This document shows, piece by piece, positions 41,718 through 51,703 of a DNA stretch of 64,000 nucleotides. Source of the stretch: CAYSCZ01 sp051155775 (GTDB lineage Bacteria; Bacteroidota; Bacteroidia; Cytophagales; Cyclobacteriaceae); assembly GCA_051155775.1 (NCBI GenBank), contig DAXETV010000024.1, positions 34,228 through 98,227 on the forward strand. Direction: 5' to 3'. Numbering within the stretch: position 1 is the stretch's first letter; each line of letters begins with the position of its first letter. The notes under the pieces were generated by a model that ran no database searches, had not been told where the DNA came from, and was given only the letters and a program-made list of their open reading frames with translations. Both the position numbers and the translations under genes were made by a program.

Positions 41718-44569
41718 CCATTAAATGATTCTTCTGCATTTGATTGATCAAGTATATCAAATGTAACATTTGCTTCATAGAAATATGTTCCTGAGGGTAA
41801 TTCTTTACCATCGTTGGTAGTACCATCCCATTCAATTAAGATAGAATTTTCGCCACCAGATTCAAAGTCGAAAATTACATTTCCATCACGATTAAATACC
41901 TGAAAAACAACCCTTTCAACAAACCGCACACAAGTACTGTTGTCAAAACCTTCAATACCGGTTGGAAGGTTTCCTCCACCTTCAGAACCTCCTCCACCCA
42001 GGTTAAAAAAAGGTGTGAATGTGTCATTTATTCCATCATTGTTAGGTGTGAATACATTCGGCAGAATAAAGTTAGGACAATTATCATTACAGACTATTTC
42101 GGAAAGCCCACTTTCATTTCCTGATCTGTCAACTGCAGATATTTGGTAACAACCCTTAAACGAAGGTAAATCTTCATGCCTGAAACTTGTTCCATTTACC
42201 TCCGCTATTACGCCGAATGTGCCATCCTCACCGGATTCCGAAAAGTATATATTGAAATGGGACAAATCATTGTCGCAATTTTCACTATCATCTATTTGCC
42301 AAACCAGTTCATTAAAGAACTCGCTAAATGTACAACTCTGATTTGTTAGAAATTCTTCACAAACAAAATCAGGATCCAGACTGAAAGCTAGTGGCGAGCA
42401 TGGAGGTTCCAGGTCATTGGGTTGTCCACATATAATCTGGGAACTGTTCAACAAAGGTTCCAAAATTCTCTCATTCCCATAAGTGCCGCGCGTGGTCACA
42501 AAATAGCAGTATATAGTCTCCTGATCCAGCGGTTGTCCGTTAAAACTTCCATCATCGAAATAATTAAACCCACTTAGATTTACATCAACCGAATCAATCA
42601 GCACTAAATCATCTGAGGCATTGCCATCTACCTCGTTTCTATAAATGTAATGGGTAGGATAATCCTGTGAACGGTTGGACCAGGGAACCTCGGCTTTCCA
42701 CTCCAGGTCTATAGCATTCAATAATGCTTCCAACCCTAAGCGAACAGATGAAGCCCGGGCAGAGGTATCAATAAAATTATTTTCTGCATCAAAAAGCCTT
42801 ATGGTGTAATTATACACCTGATTTAAGGTATTGAGGTTATCATCAATGAAAAATGTGTCACTTATTATCTCTGATACTGGCACGTCCTGATTACCCGAAA
42901 ACCCTTCGGACCTCAATACTTCATAGGAATATGGTGGTGGAAATTGTTCCGGATCAATATCAAAAGGTGGTGTCCATCTTACTTCAATAATTCCATCATT
43001 TTCACCGGTTGTTTTAATATCTACATTTGTAATTACCGGAGCATCAGCATCTATCAGGGTACAGGATTCAGCTGAGACAATACTTTCACCGCCTCTCGGT
43101 TGAGGGAATTGAGCTACCAGGCGGTAACAATAAAGCGCGCCCGGATCCAGGCCTGATCCTTGATTATCATCTATGTAACCAGTTTGATCAATGTTCACCA
43201 CATCAATGAGCTCATATCCTGCAAAATCAGGCATGCCCACTTCACAGCTATCCGGGTTGATTTCAAAACTATCTACCCTTCTCCATATCTGCATTCGATC
43301 CGCAGATCCACAATCATAATTATTCCAGTTCAGTTCAATTGATCTGGCACTACTCGCAGAAGTAGTTAATCCTTCGGGAGCCGGGGCTACCACCTGAATA
43401 TTCCAGGTGCCAAAATTCACGAGACTGGGGCCAGTACCTATATCAGGAACATCAGATATTTTAAATTCAACCTGATATGGTCTTTGTCTGACGTGTGTAC
43501 AATTTGTATTCCAATTAAACCCTAACACTGCGGGTGGATTTTGTTCTGCTGGTGGAAATGGTGAAAACGTTGCCGGTGACGAAGGAAGCTCAAAGGGGCC
43601 ACCAAATGCCTCCATTACAACTCGTTGTCCATCAGGATCAGTGCCAACAACAGACTGATTGATAGATGACCCAGCCACCACACATATATCAGGAGGCACC
43701 TCAAGCTCCGGCCTTTCGCTATCAGTCATATCAATAATAATCTGCATATCCCGGGTTACAAATCCCAGTTCCTCCCAGATACCATTGATCAACCTCCACT
43801 CTTTAACAATAAATGCTACCTGGTATTCTCCTTTTAAGCCGGGAGCATCCCAAACCATGTCGCCGGTGATAGGATCCAACGTGAGCGTCGGGGTGCCATT
43901 TTGTGTTTCATTTCCAGTATCAAAAAAGCCCTGGTAAAATCTTGGATCATTTAAATCCCGATAATTTGGAACTTCAAAATTTGCGTCTTGTTTGGGTATG
44001 GTGAATTCATAAGATAAGCTATCACCATCAGGATCAAAAGCTCCTGGATTATGAAGGAATTTAATAAATTGCGCACCCCTGTCGATTGGTGGTACAGTGA
44101 GAATGGGAGTATTATTTTCTCCTATGAGTGGATCGATGGTAATCTTAGTTTGAACGTAAAATGGAATATCCACAGATCCTCCATCATTAATATTGTTGAT
44201 GTTAGCATTTCTATTTTCTTCACGGTAAGCAACTATGTAATCTCCGGGTGCAGCATAAGTATGCTCAACTTGAAAAGTTAATTGTTCTGTTTTTTCTTCT
44301 ACAAGCACTGGATCACTAATATCAAAAGGACCATCGTCAAACAGATCAGGTTGGCCAAGGATATCAAAAAAGAAAGTCCCATTGCCAAATTCCACGCCAT
44401 CTGTATCCCTGAAGGCAGTAACTGTGAAGATAAATGTATTTCCTCGGCCCGGAACTTTACTGGCAGAGATTTCAATGGCTCTCAGGTGAGTAGCGTAGCT
44501 AACATCTGATAACAAAAGAAAACCAGTTATCAGTAGGATGAATATGATAAGGGATTTAATTGATTTCAT
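41696..44569 (-). CDS. Large secreted protein with T9SS type B (gliding-associated) C-terminal domain
   Basis: A 957-residue secreted protein. Residues 1-26 are a signal peptide, followed by the THLRAIEIS start typical of a Cytophagales surface-protein domain (about 27-290). This domain has internal landmarks EHTYAAPGDYIVAYREEN near 120 and FYQGFFDTGN near 213. Several fibronectin III-like domains follow (about 400-830). The end (about 835-957) is a type B sorting domain: LPNVFTPNNDGINDTF, VFNRDGNVIFD, WDGTTNDGKELPSGTYFYE and a final NGWVQILR. It should cross the outer membrane by the type IX system and sit on the surface or be released. Function is unknown. A decayed relative of its N-terminal domain lies just upstream. 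Confidence 0.88.
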   Translation of the reverse strand: MKSIKSLIIFILLITGFLLLSDVSYATHLRAIEISASKVPGRGNTFIFTVTAFRDTDGVEFGNGTFFFDILGQPDLFDDGPFDISDPVLVEEKTEQLTFQVEHTYAAPGDYIVAYREENRNANINNINDGGSVDIPFYVQTKITIDPLIGENNTPILTVPPIDRGAQFIKFLHNPGAFDPDGDSLSYEFTIPKQDANFEVPNYRDLNDPRFYQGFFDTGNETQNGTPTLTLDPITGDMVWDAPGLKGEYQVAFIVKEWRLINGIWEELGFVTRDMQIIIDMTDSERPELEVPPDICVVAGSSINQSVVGTDPDGQRVVMEAFGGPFELPSSPATFSPFPPAEQNPPAVLGFNWNTNCTHVRQRPYQVEFKISDVPDIGTGPSLVNFGTWNIQVVAPAPEGLTTSASSARSIELNWNNYDCGSADRMQIWRRVDSFEINPDSCEVGMPDFAGYELIDVVNIDQTGYIDDNQGSGLDPGALYCYRLVAQFPQPRGGESIVSAESCTLIDADAPVITNVDIKTTGENDGIIEVRWTPPFDIDPEQFPPPYSYEVLRSEGFSGNQDVPVSEIISDTFFIDDNLNTLNQVYNYTIRLFDAENNFIDTSARASSVRLGLEALLNAIDLEWKAEVPWSNRSQDYPTHYIYRNEVDGNASDDLVLIDSVDVNLSGFNYFDDGSFNGQPLDQETIYCYFVTTRGTYGNERILEPLLNSSQIICGQPNDLEPPCSPLAFSLDPDFVCEEFLTNQSCTFSEFFNELVWQIDDSENCDNDLSHFNIYFSESGEDGTFGVIAEVNGTSFRHEDLPSFKGCYQISAVDRSGNESGLSEIVCNDNCPNFILPNVFTPNNDGINDTFTPFFNLGGGGSEGGGNLPTGIEGFDNSTCVRFVERVVFQVFNRDGNVIFDFESGGENSILIEWDGTTNDGKELPSGTYFYEANVTFDILDQSNAEESFNGWVQILR

Positions 44570-44582
44570 TAATTAAAGTTAA

Positions 44583-44729
44583 TTAGAACTTAACAAATCT
44601 GGAGGTATGTAGGTTTTCGCCATCTGACGCCATAATAAAGTACGAAGCTGGATGTAATTGGATCAAACTTATCTCCTTAACAGGTTCACCTAAATGGGTA
44701 ATATCTTCAATAAAAAGACTTCTATTCAT
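44583..44729 (-). pseudogene. Orphan T9SS type A sorting-domain fragment
   Basis: A 48-codon frame ending ASYFIMASDGENLHTSRFVKF, the characteristic C-terminal half of a type A type IX sorting domain (a Tyr-Phe strand, a Gly turn, and final Phe-Val-Lys). It has no signal peptide or cargo, and a TAA lies two codons before its ATG, so it cannot be exported as it stands. It ends 13 bp before the ATG of the large secreted protein. I read it as the remains of a secreted-protein gene whose other pieces lie at 44757-45550. Confidence 0.68.
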
Positions 44730-44756
44730 GTATTAAAGATTTTTATGCATTCTACA

Positions 44757-44966
44757 TTAATTAAATGGTTCAACGTAGATAAATAGTTTGTAATCAGCAT
44801 GACCTGGATAAAATAACACTTCATGATCTTCATTTGGTTCAATATCGGTTACATGGTCATCACCATTTAAGTCATTCATAGGATTTTCAGTAATATCTGA
44901 AACGGTGGCCAGATAATTTTTTATCGCATAGGCAATATTTACCATCTTATTTCCAATTTTACCCAC
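44757..44966 (-). pseudogene. Short frame within T9SS gene debris
   Basis: A 69-codon frame with a GTG start overlapping the stop of the upstream fragment (TAGTG). It contains an acidic stretch DLNGDDHVTDIEPNEDHE that resembles a linker or calcium-binding turn of secreted proteins. No domain is recognised. Its position between an N-terminal fragment and a sorting-domain fragment makes it most likely the middle part of one broken gene. Confidence 0.35.
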
Positions 44967-45550
44967 TATTTATCAGCTTTCATTGCTATCACATCCCCGC
45001 CATATAAACCAGATGCATGCCTGGTTAAATCACCAGTGATATAATTCAAAGTTAATGTTTGTGCTACATCTTGAGCTTGATTACCTGTATCAAAGAAACC
45101 TTGGTAAAACTTATGCTCATTCGACATCTGATAATTTTCCAATACATTATTAACGTTGCGATAAGATGTTATAGTGTTGTAAGAGATGCTATCTTGCCCT
45201 GTTCGTTTAATGACCCCATCATTATTTATTTCTTGATAAGCCTCTGTGTACGCTCTAGGAGCAGAGTAAAAATATTCCACATCATAGGACACTTTTCTAA
45301 TAACATTCTCCAATATCATGGGAGCTGATGAATCAAATGGCGGATCTTTTACCTGGGCTTTTTGACCATGAATATCTAAGAATGTCGCATTGCCAACTTT
45401 TGGCACATCTGAATCAGTGTATATGTTACCAATAAAAAATATTTTTTGCCTGGTCTTTTTAGCTTCAACCTCAATGCCCTTCATATGGAAAGAAAAATAA
45501 GGTTGGAGAAGCAATATGAAAAGGAAAATGCTGAGGTGATACTTTATCAT
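44966..45550 (-). pseudogene. Truncated paralogue of the N-terminal domain of the large secreted protein
   Basis: A 194-codon frame with a signal peptide (1-20) and clear similarity to residues about 27-245 of the 957-residue protein. Shared landmarks are GNATFLDIHGQ versus GNGTFFFDILGQ, a PFDSSAP versus PFDISDP segment, and FYQGFFDTGNQAQ versus FYQGFFDTGNETQ. LTLNYITGDL aligns with LTLDPITGDM. It stops soon after, where the relative continues for 700 more residues, and much of the middle is missing. It is either a short secreted protein without a sorting signal or, more likely, the front of a decayed duplicate. Confidence 0.65.
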
Positions 45551-45692
45551 GATAAATCTTTAATAGTCTCGTCAAAAATCATACCCGTAAAACACTATTT
45601 TAGAACAATATGAAACGCTTAAAACATTTGATATTTACAGTAAATTATAGAGTCGTACGAAATTTAGAATTCAATTAAATAAGTATAAAGCA

Positions 45693-45723
45693 TTGATAAT
45701 AATCAATTCAGAAATTACCTTTG
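45693..45723 (+). promoter_or_regulatory. Promoter of the sdhCAB operon
   Basis: A TTG at 45693-45695, a 20-bp spacer and TACCTTTG at 45716-45723 fit the Bacteroidota -33/-7 pattern. The sdhC ATG is 28 bases after the -7 element, giving a short leader. Confidence 0.65.
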
Positions 45724-45751
45724 GTAGCAGACCTAAACACAATAAAATACT

Positions 45752-46438
45752 ATGAGCTGGTTTTCCAACATGATTTCTAGTACGATTGGGCGAAAAATAA
45801 TAATGTCGCTCACCGGATTATTTCTGATTTTATTTTTAATAGAACATTTAATAGGTAATGTTTTATTAATCACTGATTTTAGTGGTGCTGCTTTCAATGA
45901 ATATGCTCATTTTATGAAAGAAAGTGTGTTCATTAAAGTTGGCGAAGTGGTGCTATTTGCAGGGTTTCTTTTCCATATCGTGGATGGTTTATTGTTATGG
46001 AAGAAAAATAGGGAGTCACGTCCAGTAAAATATTATGCCTCCAACAAATCAACCACAACTTCCTGGACGTCAAAATTTATGGGCCCGTTCGGTGTGATCA
46101 TCTTAGTATTTTTTGTTGTACACCTTCTAGATTTTTTCAGGTATAAATATTTCCCTGGCGATGTTGTCAAAAATATGGCTGGTACAGAAATTGCCGATAT
46201 GTCTGCACTGGTATACGATAAATTCAACAACCCACTTTATGTGGCGTTTTATATAATAGCAATGCTGGTGGTTGCCTTTCACCTTCATCATGGCTTTCAG
46301 AGTTCATTTCAAACACTTGGCGTGAATCACAAGAAATATACACCTGCTATAAAAACCATGGGTGCCGCTTATGCGATACTTGTACCTTTAGGGTTAGCCC
46401 TTATCCCATTAATCATTTACATTAATAACATCTCATAA
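45752..46438 (+). CDS. sdhC: Succinate dehydrogenase cytochrome b subunit
   Basis: A 228-residue membrane anchor with five helices, the single-subunit di-haem type found in Bacteroidota and in Wolinella fumarate reductase. Candidate haem histidines are in FLIEHLIGN near 26, GFLFHIVDG near 73, VVHLLDF near 124 and VAFHLHHGF near 175. It passes electrons from SdhB to menaquinone. It is the first gene of sdhCAB, and sdhA follows after 9 bp. Confidence 0.94.
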   Translation: MSWFSNMISSTIGRKIIMSLTGLFLILFLIEHLIGNVLLITDFSGAAFNEYAHFMKESVFIKVGEVVLFAGFLFHIVDGLLLWKKNRESRPVKYYASNKSTTTSWTSKFMGPFGVIILVFFVVHLLDFFRYKYFPGDVVKNMAGTEIADMSALVYDKFNNPLYVAFYIIAMLVVAFHLHHGFQSSFQTLGVNHKKYTPAIKTMGAAYAILVPLGLALIPLIIYINNIS

Positions 46439-46447
46439 ATAATTGAT

Positions 46448-48382
46448 ATGAATCTTGATTCAAAAATACCAGAAGGCCCGTTAGCTGATAAGTGGTCAAA
46501 ACATAAGTTTGACGTTAAGCTTGTCAATCCGGCAAATAAAAGAAAATATGAAGTCATCGTGGTTGGAACAGGGTTGGCAGGTGCTTCCGCCGCAGCCTCT
46601 CTAGCAGAGTTGGGTTACAAAGTTAAGGCTTTTTGTTTCCAGGATAGCCCTAGAAGAGCCCATAGTATCGCTGCTCAAGGCGGAATAAATGCGGCCAAAA
46701 ACTACCAAAATGATGGGGATAGCATTTATAGATTGTTCTATGACACAATTAAAGGAGGTGATTACAGGTCAAGGGAAGCTAACGTCTATCGTTTGGCTGA
46801 AGTAAGTGTGAACATTATAGACCAATGCGTAGCTCAGGGCGTGCCATTTGCGAGAGAATATGGGGGATTATTAGACAATAGATCGTTTGGTGGAGCCCAG
46901 GTTTCCAGGACTTTTTATGCAAAAGGCCAAACCGGTCAGCAACTATTACTTGGAGCTTACAGTGCACTAAGCCGTCAGGTTGCGAATGGTAAGGTAAAAA
47001 TGTATACCAGATCAGAGATGCTTGACCTTGTGATGGTTGATGGAAAAGCCAGCGGTATTGTCACAAGAAATTTATTGACCGGTAAAATAGAATCCCATAG
47101 TGCGCATGCTGTTCTTCTTTGTACCGGCGGATACGGAAATGTTTTCTTCTTATCTACTAATGCTATGGGATCAAATGTTACAGCGGCGTGGAGAGCACAT
47201 AAAAAAGGCGCGTTGTTTGCCAACCCATGTTTTACTCAGATACATCCAACCTGTATACCTGTCTCAGGAGACCATCAGTCTAAATTAACTTTGATGTCTG
47301 AGTCTTTAAGAAACGATGGAAGGGTTTGGGTACCAAAAACGAAAGAGGATGCAGAGAAATTAAGAAAAGGTGAAATCAAGCATTCAGACCTGCCGGAGGA
47401 AAAAAGAGATTATTATCTGGAAGAGCGCTATCCATCCTTCGGAAACCTGGTGCCCAGGGATGTTGCTTCAAGAAATTCAAAAAGCGTCTGTGATGAAGGC
47501 AGAGGTGTTGGAAAAACTGGTCTTGCAGTATATCTCGATTTCGAGGATGCAATCAAACGTGATGGAATAGATGTGATACGTGGTAAATATGGAAACCTCT
47601 TCGATATTTACGAAAAGATAACGGGAGAAGATCCCTATAAAGTTCCTATGATGATCTATCCAGCTGTCCACTATACAATGGGTGGTTTATGGGTAGATTA
47701 CAACTTAATGACAAACATCGACGGTCTGTACGCACTGGGCGAGGCCAACTTCTCAGACCACGGCGCAAACAGACTGGGAGCCAGTGCTTTGATGCAAGGC
47801 CTCGCCGACGGATATTTTGTGATTCCTTACACATTAGGTGATTATTTAGCAAAACTACCTTATGACAAAGTACCAGAAGATCATGAAGCTTTTAAAGAAG
47901 CAGAAAAAAGCGTCAAAGAAAGAATCGATAAATTAATTGCCGTAAACGGAACTAAACCAGTTGATTATTTTCATAAAAAACTTGGGAAAATAATGTGGGA
48001 TTATTGTGGAATGTCGCGTAATAAAGAAGGATTGGAAAAAGCAAAAGGGCTGCTTAAAGAAGTCAAAGAGGAGTTTTGGAGGGATGTTAAGGTAATCGGG
48101 AGTAATGAAGAGTTAAACATGACGCTTGAAAAGGCCGGACGAGTAGATGATTTCTTTGAGCTTGGAGAATTAATGATTGATGATGCTATAGACCGAAATG
48201 AATCTTGTGGAGGCCATTTCCGCGAAGAATATCAAACTGAAGAAGGTGAAGCAAAAAGGGATGATGAAAATTATACCTACGTTTCAGCCTGGAAATATCA
48301 GGGAGAAGGGAAACCAGAAAAATTACATAAAGAAGATTTAGTTTTTGAAAACGTGAAACTTACCCAAAGAAGTTATAAATAA
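46448..48382 (+). CDS. sdhA: Succinate dehydrogenase flavoprotein subunit
   Basis: A 644-residue flavoprotein. The Rossmann motif VVGTGLAGASAAASLAELG lies near 38-56, and the histidine for covalent 8-alpha-histidyl-FAD is in RRAHSIAAQGG near 74. Active-site features include HPTCIPVSGDHQSKL and, later, MGGLWVDYN and GEANFSDHGANRLGASAL. Length and order (C-A-B) are those of type B succinate:menaquinone oxidoreductases. It oxidises succinate in the TCA cycle and might work as fumarate reductase under low oxygen. Confidence 0.96.
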   Translation: MNLDSKIPEGPLADKWSKHKFDVKLVNPANKRKYEVIVVGTGLAGASAAASLAELGYKVKAFCFQDSPRRAHSIAAQGGINAAKNYQNDGDSIYRLFYDTIKGGDYRSREANVYRLAEVSVNIIDQCVAQGVPFAREYGGLLDNRSFGGAQVSRTFYAKGQTGQQLLLGAYSALSRQVANGKVKMYTRSEMLDLVMVDGKASGIVTRNLLTGKIESHSAHAVLLCTGGYGNVFFLSTNAMGSNVTAAWRAHKKGALFANPCFTQIHPTCIPVSGDHQSKLTLMSESLRNDGRVWVPKTKEDAEKLRKGEIKHSDLPEEKRDYYLEERYPSFGNLVPRDVASRNSKSVCDEGRGVGKTGLAVYLDFEDAIKRDGIDVIRGKYGNLFDIYEKITGEDPYKVPMMIYPAVHYTMGGLWVDYNLMTNIDGLYALGEANFSDHGANRLGASALMQGLADGYFVIPYTLGDYLAKLPYDKVPEDHEAFKEAEKSVKERIDKLIAVNGTKPVDYFHKKLGKIMWDYCGMSRNKEGLEKAKGLLKEVKEEFWRDVKVIGSNEELNMTLEKAGRVDDFFELGELMIDDAIDRNESCGGHFREEYQTEEGEAKRDDENYTYVSAWKYQGEGKPEKLHKEDLVFENVKLTQRSYK

Positions 48383-48398
48383 CTTAAAAACGAAGACT

Positions 48399-49154
48399 AT
48401 GAAATTAACATTAAAAATATGGCGCCAGAAAGGTCCAAAAGATAAAGGAGGAATTAAATCCTATCATATTGATAATGTATCAAAAGACACTTCTTTTCTT
48501 GAAATGCTTGATCAATTAAATGGTGAACTCGAAGAAAAAGGAGAAGATCCTGTACACTTCGATCATGATTGCAGGGAAGGAATTTGCGGTATGTGTAGCT
48601 TATATATCAACGGTAAACCTCATGGTCCCGGGCAAACCACCACCTGCCAATTACACATGAGGAGCTTCAATGATGGTGATACCATCACTATTGAGCCGTG
48701 GCGGGCCAAACCATTTCCGGTGATCAAAGATCTGGTGGTTGACAGAACAGCATTTGATAGAATAATTCAGGCAGGTGGTTACATATCTGTAAATACCGGA
48801 GGTGTTCCTGATGCAAATGAGATCCCCATACCCAAAGATGTTGCAGGAAAGTCTATGGATGCTGCTTCCTGCATCGGGTGCGGTGCTTGTGTGGCAGCAT
48901 GCAAGAATGCCTCAGCTATGTTGTTTGTTTCAGCAAAAGTTGCACATTTGGGAATGTTACCCCAAGGTGAAGTTGAGCAGGATGAGCGAGTGCAAAAGAT
49001 GGTATTACAAATGGATGAGGAAGGTTTTGGAGCGTGTACCAACACTGGTGCCTGCTCGGCGGAATGTCCAAAAGAAATAAGCCTTGAGAATATTGCTTAT
49101 CTCAATAGAAAATATCTCCACTCTGAATTAAACTCAGAAAAAACACTGGCTTAG
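48399..49154 (+). CDS. sdhB: Succinate dehydrogenase iron-sulphur subunit
   Basis: A 251-residue electron-transfer subunit. The [2Fe-2S] plant-ferredoxin domain has CREGICGMC near 59-67 with a further cysteine in TTCQLH. The two C-terminal clusters are served by CIGCGACVAACKN near 152-164 and CTNTGACSAECPKEI near 206-220, together giving the usual [4Fe-4S] and [3Fe-4S] centres. It is the last gene of sdhCAB. A strong terminator follows. Confidence 0.96.
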   Translation: MKLTLKIWRQKGPKDKGGIKSYHIDNVSKDTSFLEMLDQLNGELEEKGEDPVHFDHDCREGICGMCSLYINGKPHGPGQTTTCQLHMRSFNDGDTITIEPWRAKPFPVIKDLVVDRTAFDRIIQAGGYISVNTGGVPDANEIPIPKDVAGKSMDAASCIGCGACVAACKNASAMLFVSAKVAHLGMLPQGEVEQDERVQKMVLQMDEEGFGACTNTGACSAECPKEISLENIAYLNRKYLHSELNSEKTLA

Positions 49155-49188
49155 ATTATTCATTATAAATTTAAGGGCGAAATAATGA

Positions 49189-49218
49189 AAAGCCTGCATT
49201 AGTTTGCAGGCTTTTTTT
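49189..49218 (+). terminator. Intrinsic terminator of sdhCAB
   Basis: AAAGCCTGCA and TGCAGGCTTT make a perfect 10-bp stem with a 6-base loop and a run of seven T. It lies about 35 bp after sdhB and immediately before the methyltransferase gene. Confidence 0.9.
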
Positions 49219-49236
49219 GTTGAAAAGCTTTTCATT

Positions 49237-50364
49237 TTGAAAAATAAAATTCTTATTACCTGCCTGCCTGGCTTAGTTCCTTATCTAAGAACTGAAATTG
49301 AAGCCTTGGGATACAGCGTTAGGTTTATGGATAATTCCGGAATAACCATTGAGGGGGACTGGGATGATATTTACATTTTAAATATTCATTTAAGGGTTGC
49401 AAGCAAAGTATTATGGTTGATCGATAATGATTTTAGATCGAATGATGCTGATGAATTGTATCATGCCGTCAAAAAAATCCAATGGCATAAGTTGATCAAA
49501 AAAAATGGCTATGTAAGTATCCAGTCTTTTGTCAGAAATGACAGCATCAATGATAACCGCTTTGCCAACCTCAAAATAAAGGATGCCATATCCGATTATT
49601 TCATGGATATATTTGGTTGCAGACCAGATTCGGGCCCGGAGAGTCATGGTACTTGCATCTTTCTCTATTGGGTGAATGACAAATGTCAACTTTATTTTGA
49701 CACCTCAGGGGAAACAATTGCCAAACACGGCTATCGTGAAAACCCATGGAAAGCACCCATGATGGAGTCACTTGCTGCTGCCTGCATCTATGCTACACAA
49801 TGGAATAAAAATCAACCTTTTGTAAATCCTATGTGTGGCAGTGGTACTTTGGCAATAGAAGCAGCCCTCATGGCAAAAAATTACCCTCCCGGTTTATTCA
49901 GAAAGAATTTTGGGTTTATGCACATCCTGGGGTTTGACAAACTTAAGCTCCAAAAGCATGTGATGCGGGCAAAGAAAGATATTAAAGATACCAACACACC
50001 GATAATTGCTACCGACAACCATCCGAAAGCTGTGGAAGTAGCCAAAGAAAACGCAACCAAAGCAAGGGTGCTACAAGATATAAAATTTGACGTGGTACCA
50101 TTTGAAAAGTCCCGCTTGCCGAAAAACCGGGGCATTGTAATCATCAATCCGGAATATGGTGAGCGCCTGGGGAAAATAAAGCAGCTTCAAGAGGTATACG
50201 CCAATATCGGACACTATTTCAAGCGATATTGCAAAGGTTATAATTGCTATGTGTTTACCGGTAATCAACAATTATCCAGGAAAATAGGCTTAAAGCCATC
50301 ACAGAAAATACCTTTTAAGAGCGGTAAGATTGACTGTCATTTGTTGAAATATGAGATTTATTAG
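49237..50364 (+). CDS. THUMP-domain 23S rRNA (guanine-N2) methyltransferase, RlmL-like
   Basis: A protein of 375 residues. The N-terminal part, about 45-160, is a THUMP RNA-binding domain. The rest is a Rossmann methyltransferase with motif I NPMCGSGTLAIEAALMAKN near 207-225 and motif IV NPEYGERLG near 307. This is the Bacteroidota counterpart of the N-terminal half of RlmKL, predicted to make m2G2445 in 23S rRNA. The start is taken as the TTG at 49237 (MKNKILITC); an in-frame TTG at 49204 is rejected because it falls inside the sdh terminator. No ATG is available at the N terminus. Confidence 0.87.
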   Translation: MKNKILITCLPGLVPYLRTEIEALGYSVRFMDNSGITIEGDWDDIYILNIHLRVASKVLWLIDNDFRSNDADELYHAVKKIQWHKLIKKNGYVSIQSFVRNDSINDNRFANLKIKDAISDYFMDIFGCRPDSGPESHGTCIFLYWVNDKCQLYFDTSGETIAKHGYRENPWKAPMMESLAAACIYATQWNKNQPFVNPMCGSGTLAIEAALMAKNYPPGLFRKNFGFMHILGFDKLKLQKHVMRAKKDIKDTNTPIIATDNHPKAVEVAKENATKARVLQDIKFDVVPFEKSRLPKNRGIVIINPEYGERLGKIKQLQEVYANIGHYFKRYCKGYNCYVFTGNQQLSRKIGLKPSQKIPFKSGKIDCHLLKYEIY

Positions 50365-50419
50365 GGATCGAAATAGAGCAATTAATTATAATTAGTTATG
50401 CATAACTTATCAATCATAT

Positions 50420-51703
50420 TCAGCCCTCATCCAAAAACTCCTGAATGGCATCATAAACCATATGCAATTCATGATCCTGTATGACATAAGGCGGCATGAT
50501 GTAAATGACATTCCCCAAAGGGCGCAGCAAAATATTTCTTTGCAAAAAGAAATTATAAATCTTCTTCCTGTCAGTATTAACATATGAAGTTTCTTTTTCG
50601 GATATTAATTCAATGGCCAGGATCGTTCCTGTCTGATGCAAGGTCTTTATCCTTCTATGACCTTTTATGAAATGCATGAAGTCGGCATGCGAAGTCACAA
50701 TATTATGTATACGCTGCTGACAGTCATCTGACAAAAGTATTTGCATACTGGCATTGGAGGCCGCACAAGCCAGTGGGTTTGCGGTGTAGGAATGGCCATG
50801 GAAAAAGGCTTTGGTAAAATCTTCCAGTTCAAATGCTGACGCGACCTTTTCAGAACATGTGGTAACGCCTAATGGCAAAGTACCACCGGTTATCCCTTTG
50901 GAAAGGCAAAAAATGTCAGGGTCATGACTCAAATGATTTGATGCAAACATCTTTCCGGTCCGAAAGAAGCCTGTCATAACCTCATCCGCGATACAGACCA
51001 CTCCATTTGATTGGGCTATATCTACCAGTTTATCTAAAATTTCAGCAGGATAGGTTCGCATGCCACCTGCTCCCTGAATGATCGGTTCAAAAATAAAAGC
51101 CGCTATCTCGCCTGATGAAATGAAAGTTGTGAATTTTTCAATCACTTCATTTGCATTATCATGATTGGGTAGAGGAATAAAATTAACATCAAATAAAAGA
51201 GGATCAAAAGGTTTGTTAAAGACGCTCTTCCCTCCCACCGACATACTGCCAAAGGTATCGCCATGATAGGCGCCATCCAATGCAATGATCCCGGTCCTGG
51301 GTTTTTCCAGATTGTACCAATACTGTAAAGCCAGCTTTATTCCCACTTCCACCGCAGTACTGCCGTCATCCGAGAAAAACACTTTTTGCTGATTCTCTGG
51401 CAGAATATGCAATAAATTATTGGTTAACTCAATGGCCGGTTTGTGGGTAAACCCAGCAAAAATAACCTGCTCCAGTTTCAAGGCCTGATCGTAAATGGCT
51501 TTAGCCAGTATTTCATTTCCATGGCCATGGATGTTCACCCACCATGAGGATATAGCATCAATGATAGCGTCTCCATATGGAGTGATAATGTAAGCACCTT
51601 TACCTTTTTCAATCATTATTTGATCCTTATCATAAAAAGGTGTGAAAGGATGCCAAATGTGCTTTACATCTATTGTGCTTAAGTCATTATATTCCATATT
51701 CAT
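50420..51703 (-). CDS. bioA: Adenosylmethionine--8-amino-7-oxononanoate aminotransferase
   Basis: A class III aminotransferase of 427 residues that makes 7,8-diaminopelargonate. The N-terminal IWHPFTPF near 15-22 is the BioA mark. SSWWVNIHGHG near 52, FSDDGSTAVEVGIKLA near 110 and DGAYHGDTFGSMSVGG near 143 follow. The Schiff-base lysine is in LSKGITGGTLPLGVTT near 270. It is the third gene of bioFDA, overlapping bioD by 17 bp. No biotin-responsive element was recognised upstream of the operon. Confidence 0.95.
   Translation of the reverse strand: MNMEYNDLSTIDVKHIWHPFTPFYDKDQIMIEKGKGAYIITPYGDAIIDAISSWWVNIHGHGNEILAKAIYDQALKLEQVIFAGFTHKPAIELTNNLLHILPENQQKVFFSDDGSTAVEVGIKLALQYWYNLEKPRTGIIALDGAYHGDTFGSMSVGGKSVFNKPFDPLLFDVNFIPLPNHDNANEVIEKFTTFISSGEIAAFIFEPIIQGAGGMRTYPAEILDKLVDIAQSNGVVCIADEVMTGFFRTGKMFASNHLSHDPDIFCLSKGITGGTLPLGVTTCSEKVASAFELEDFTKAFFHGHSYTANPLACAASNASMQILLSDDCQQRIHNIVTSHADFMHFIKGHRRIKTLHQTGTILAIELISEKETSYVNTDRKKIYNFFLQRNILLRPLGNVIYIMPPYVIQDHELHMVYDAIQEFLDEG

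Noticed and set aside
49204..49236. A longer N terminus for the rRNA methyltransferase from a TTG at 49204
   Set aside because: This start lies inside the sdhCAB terminator hairpin and the added residues do not look like the family.
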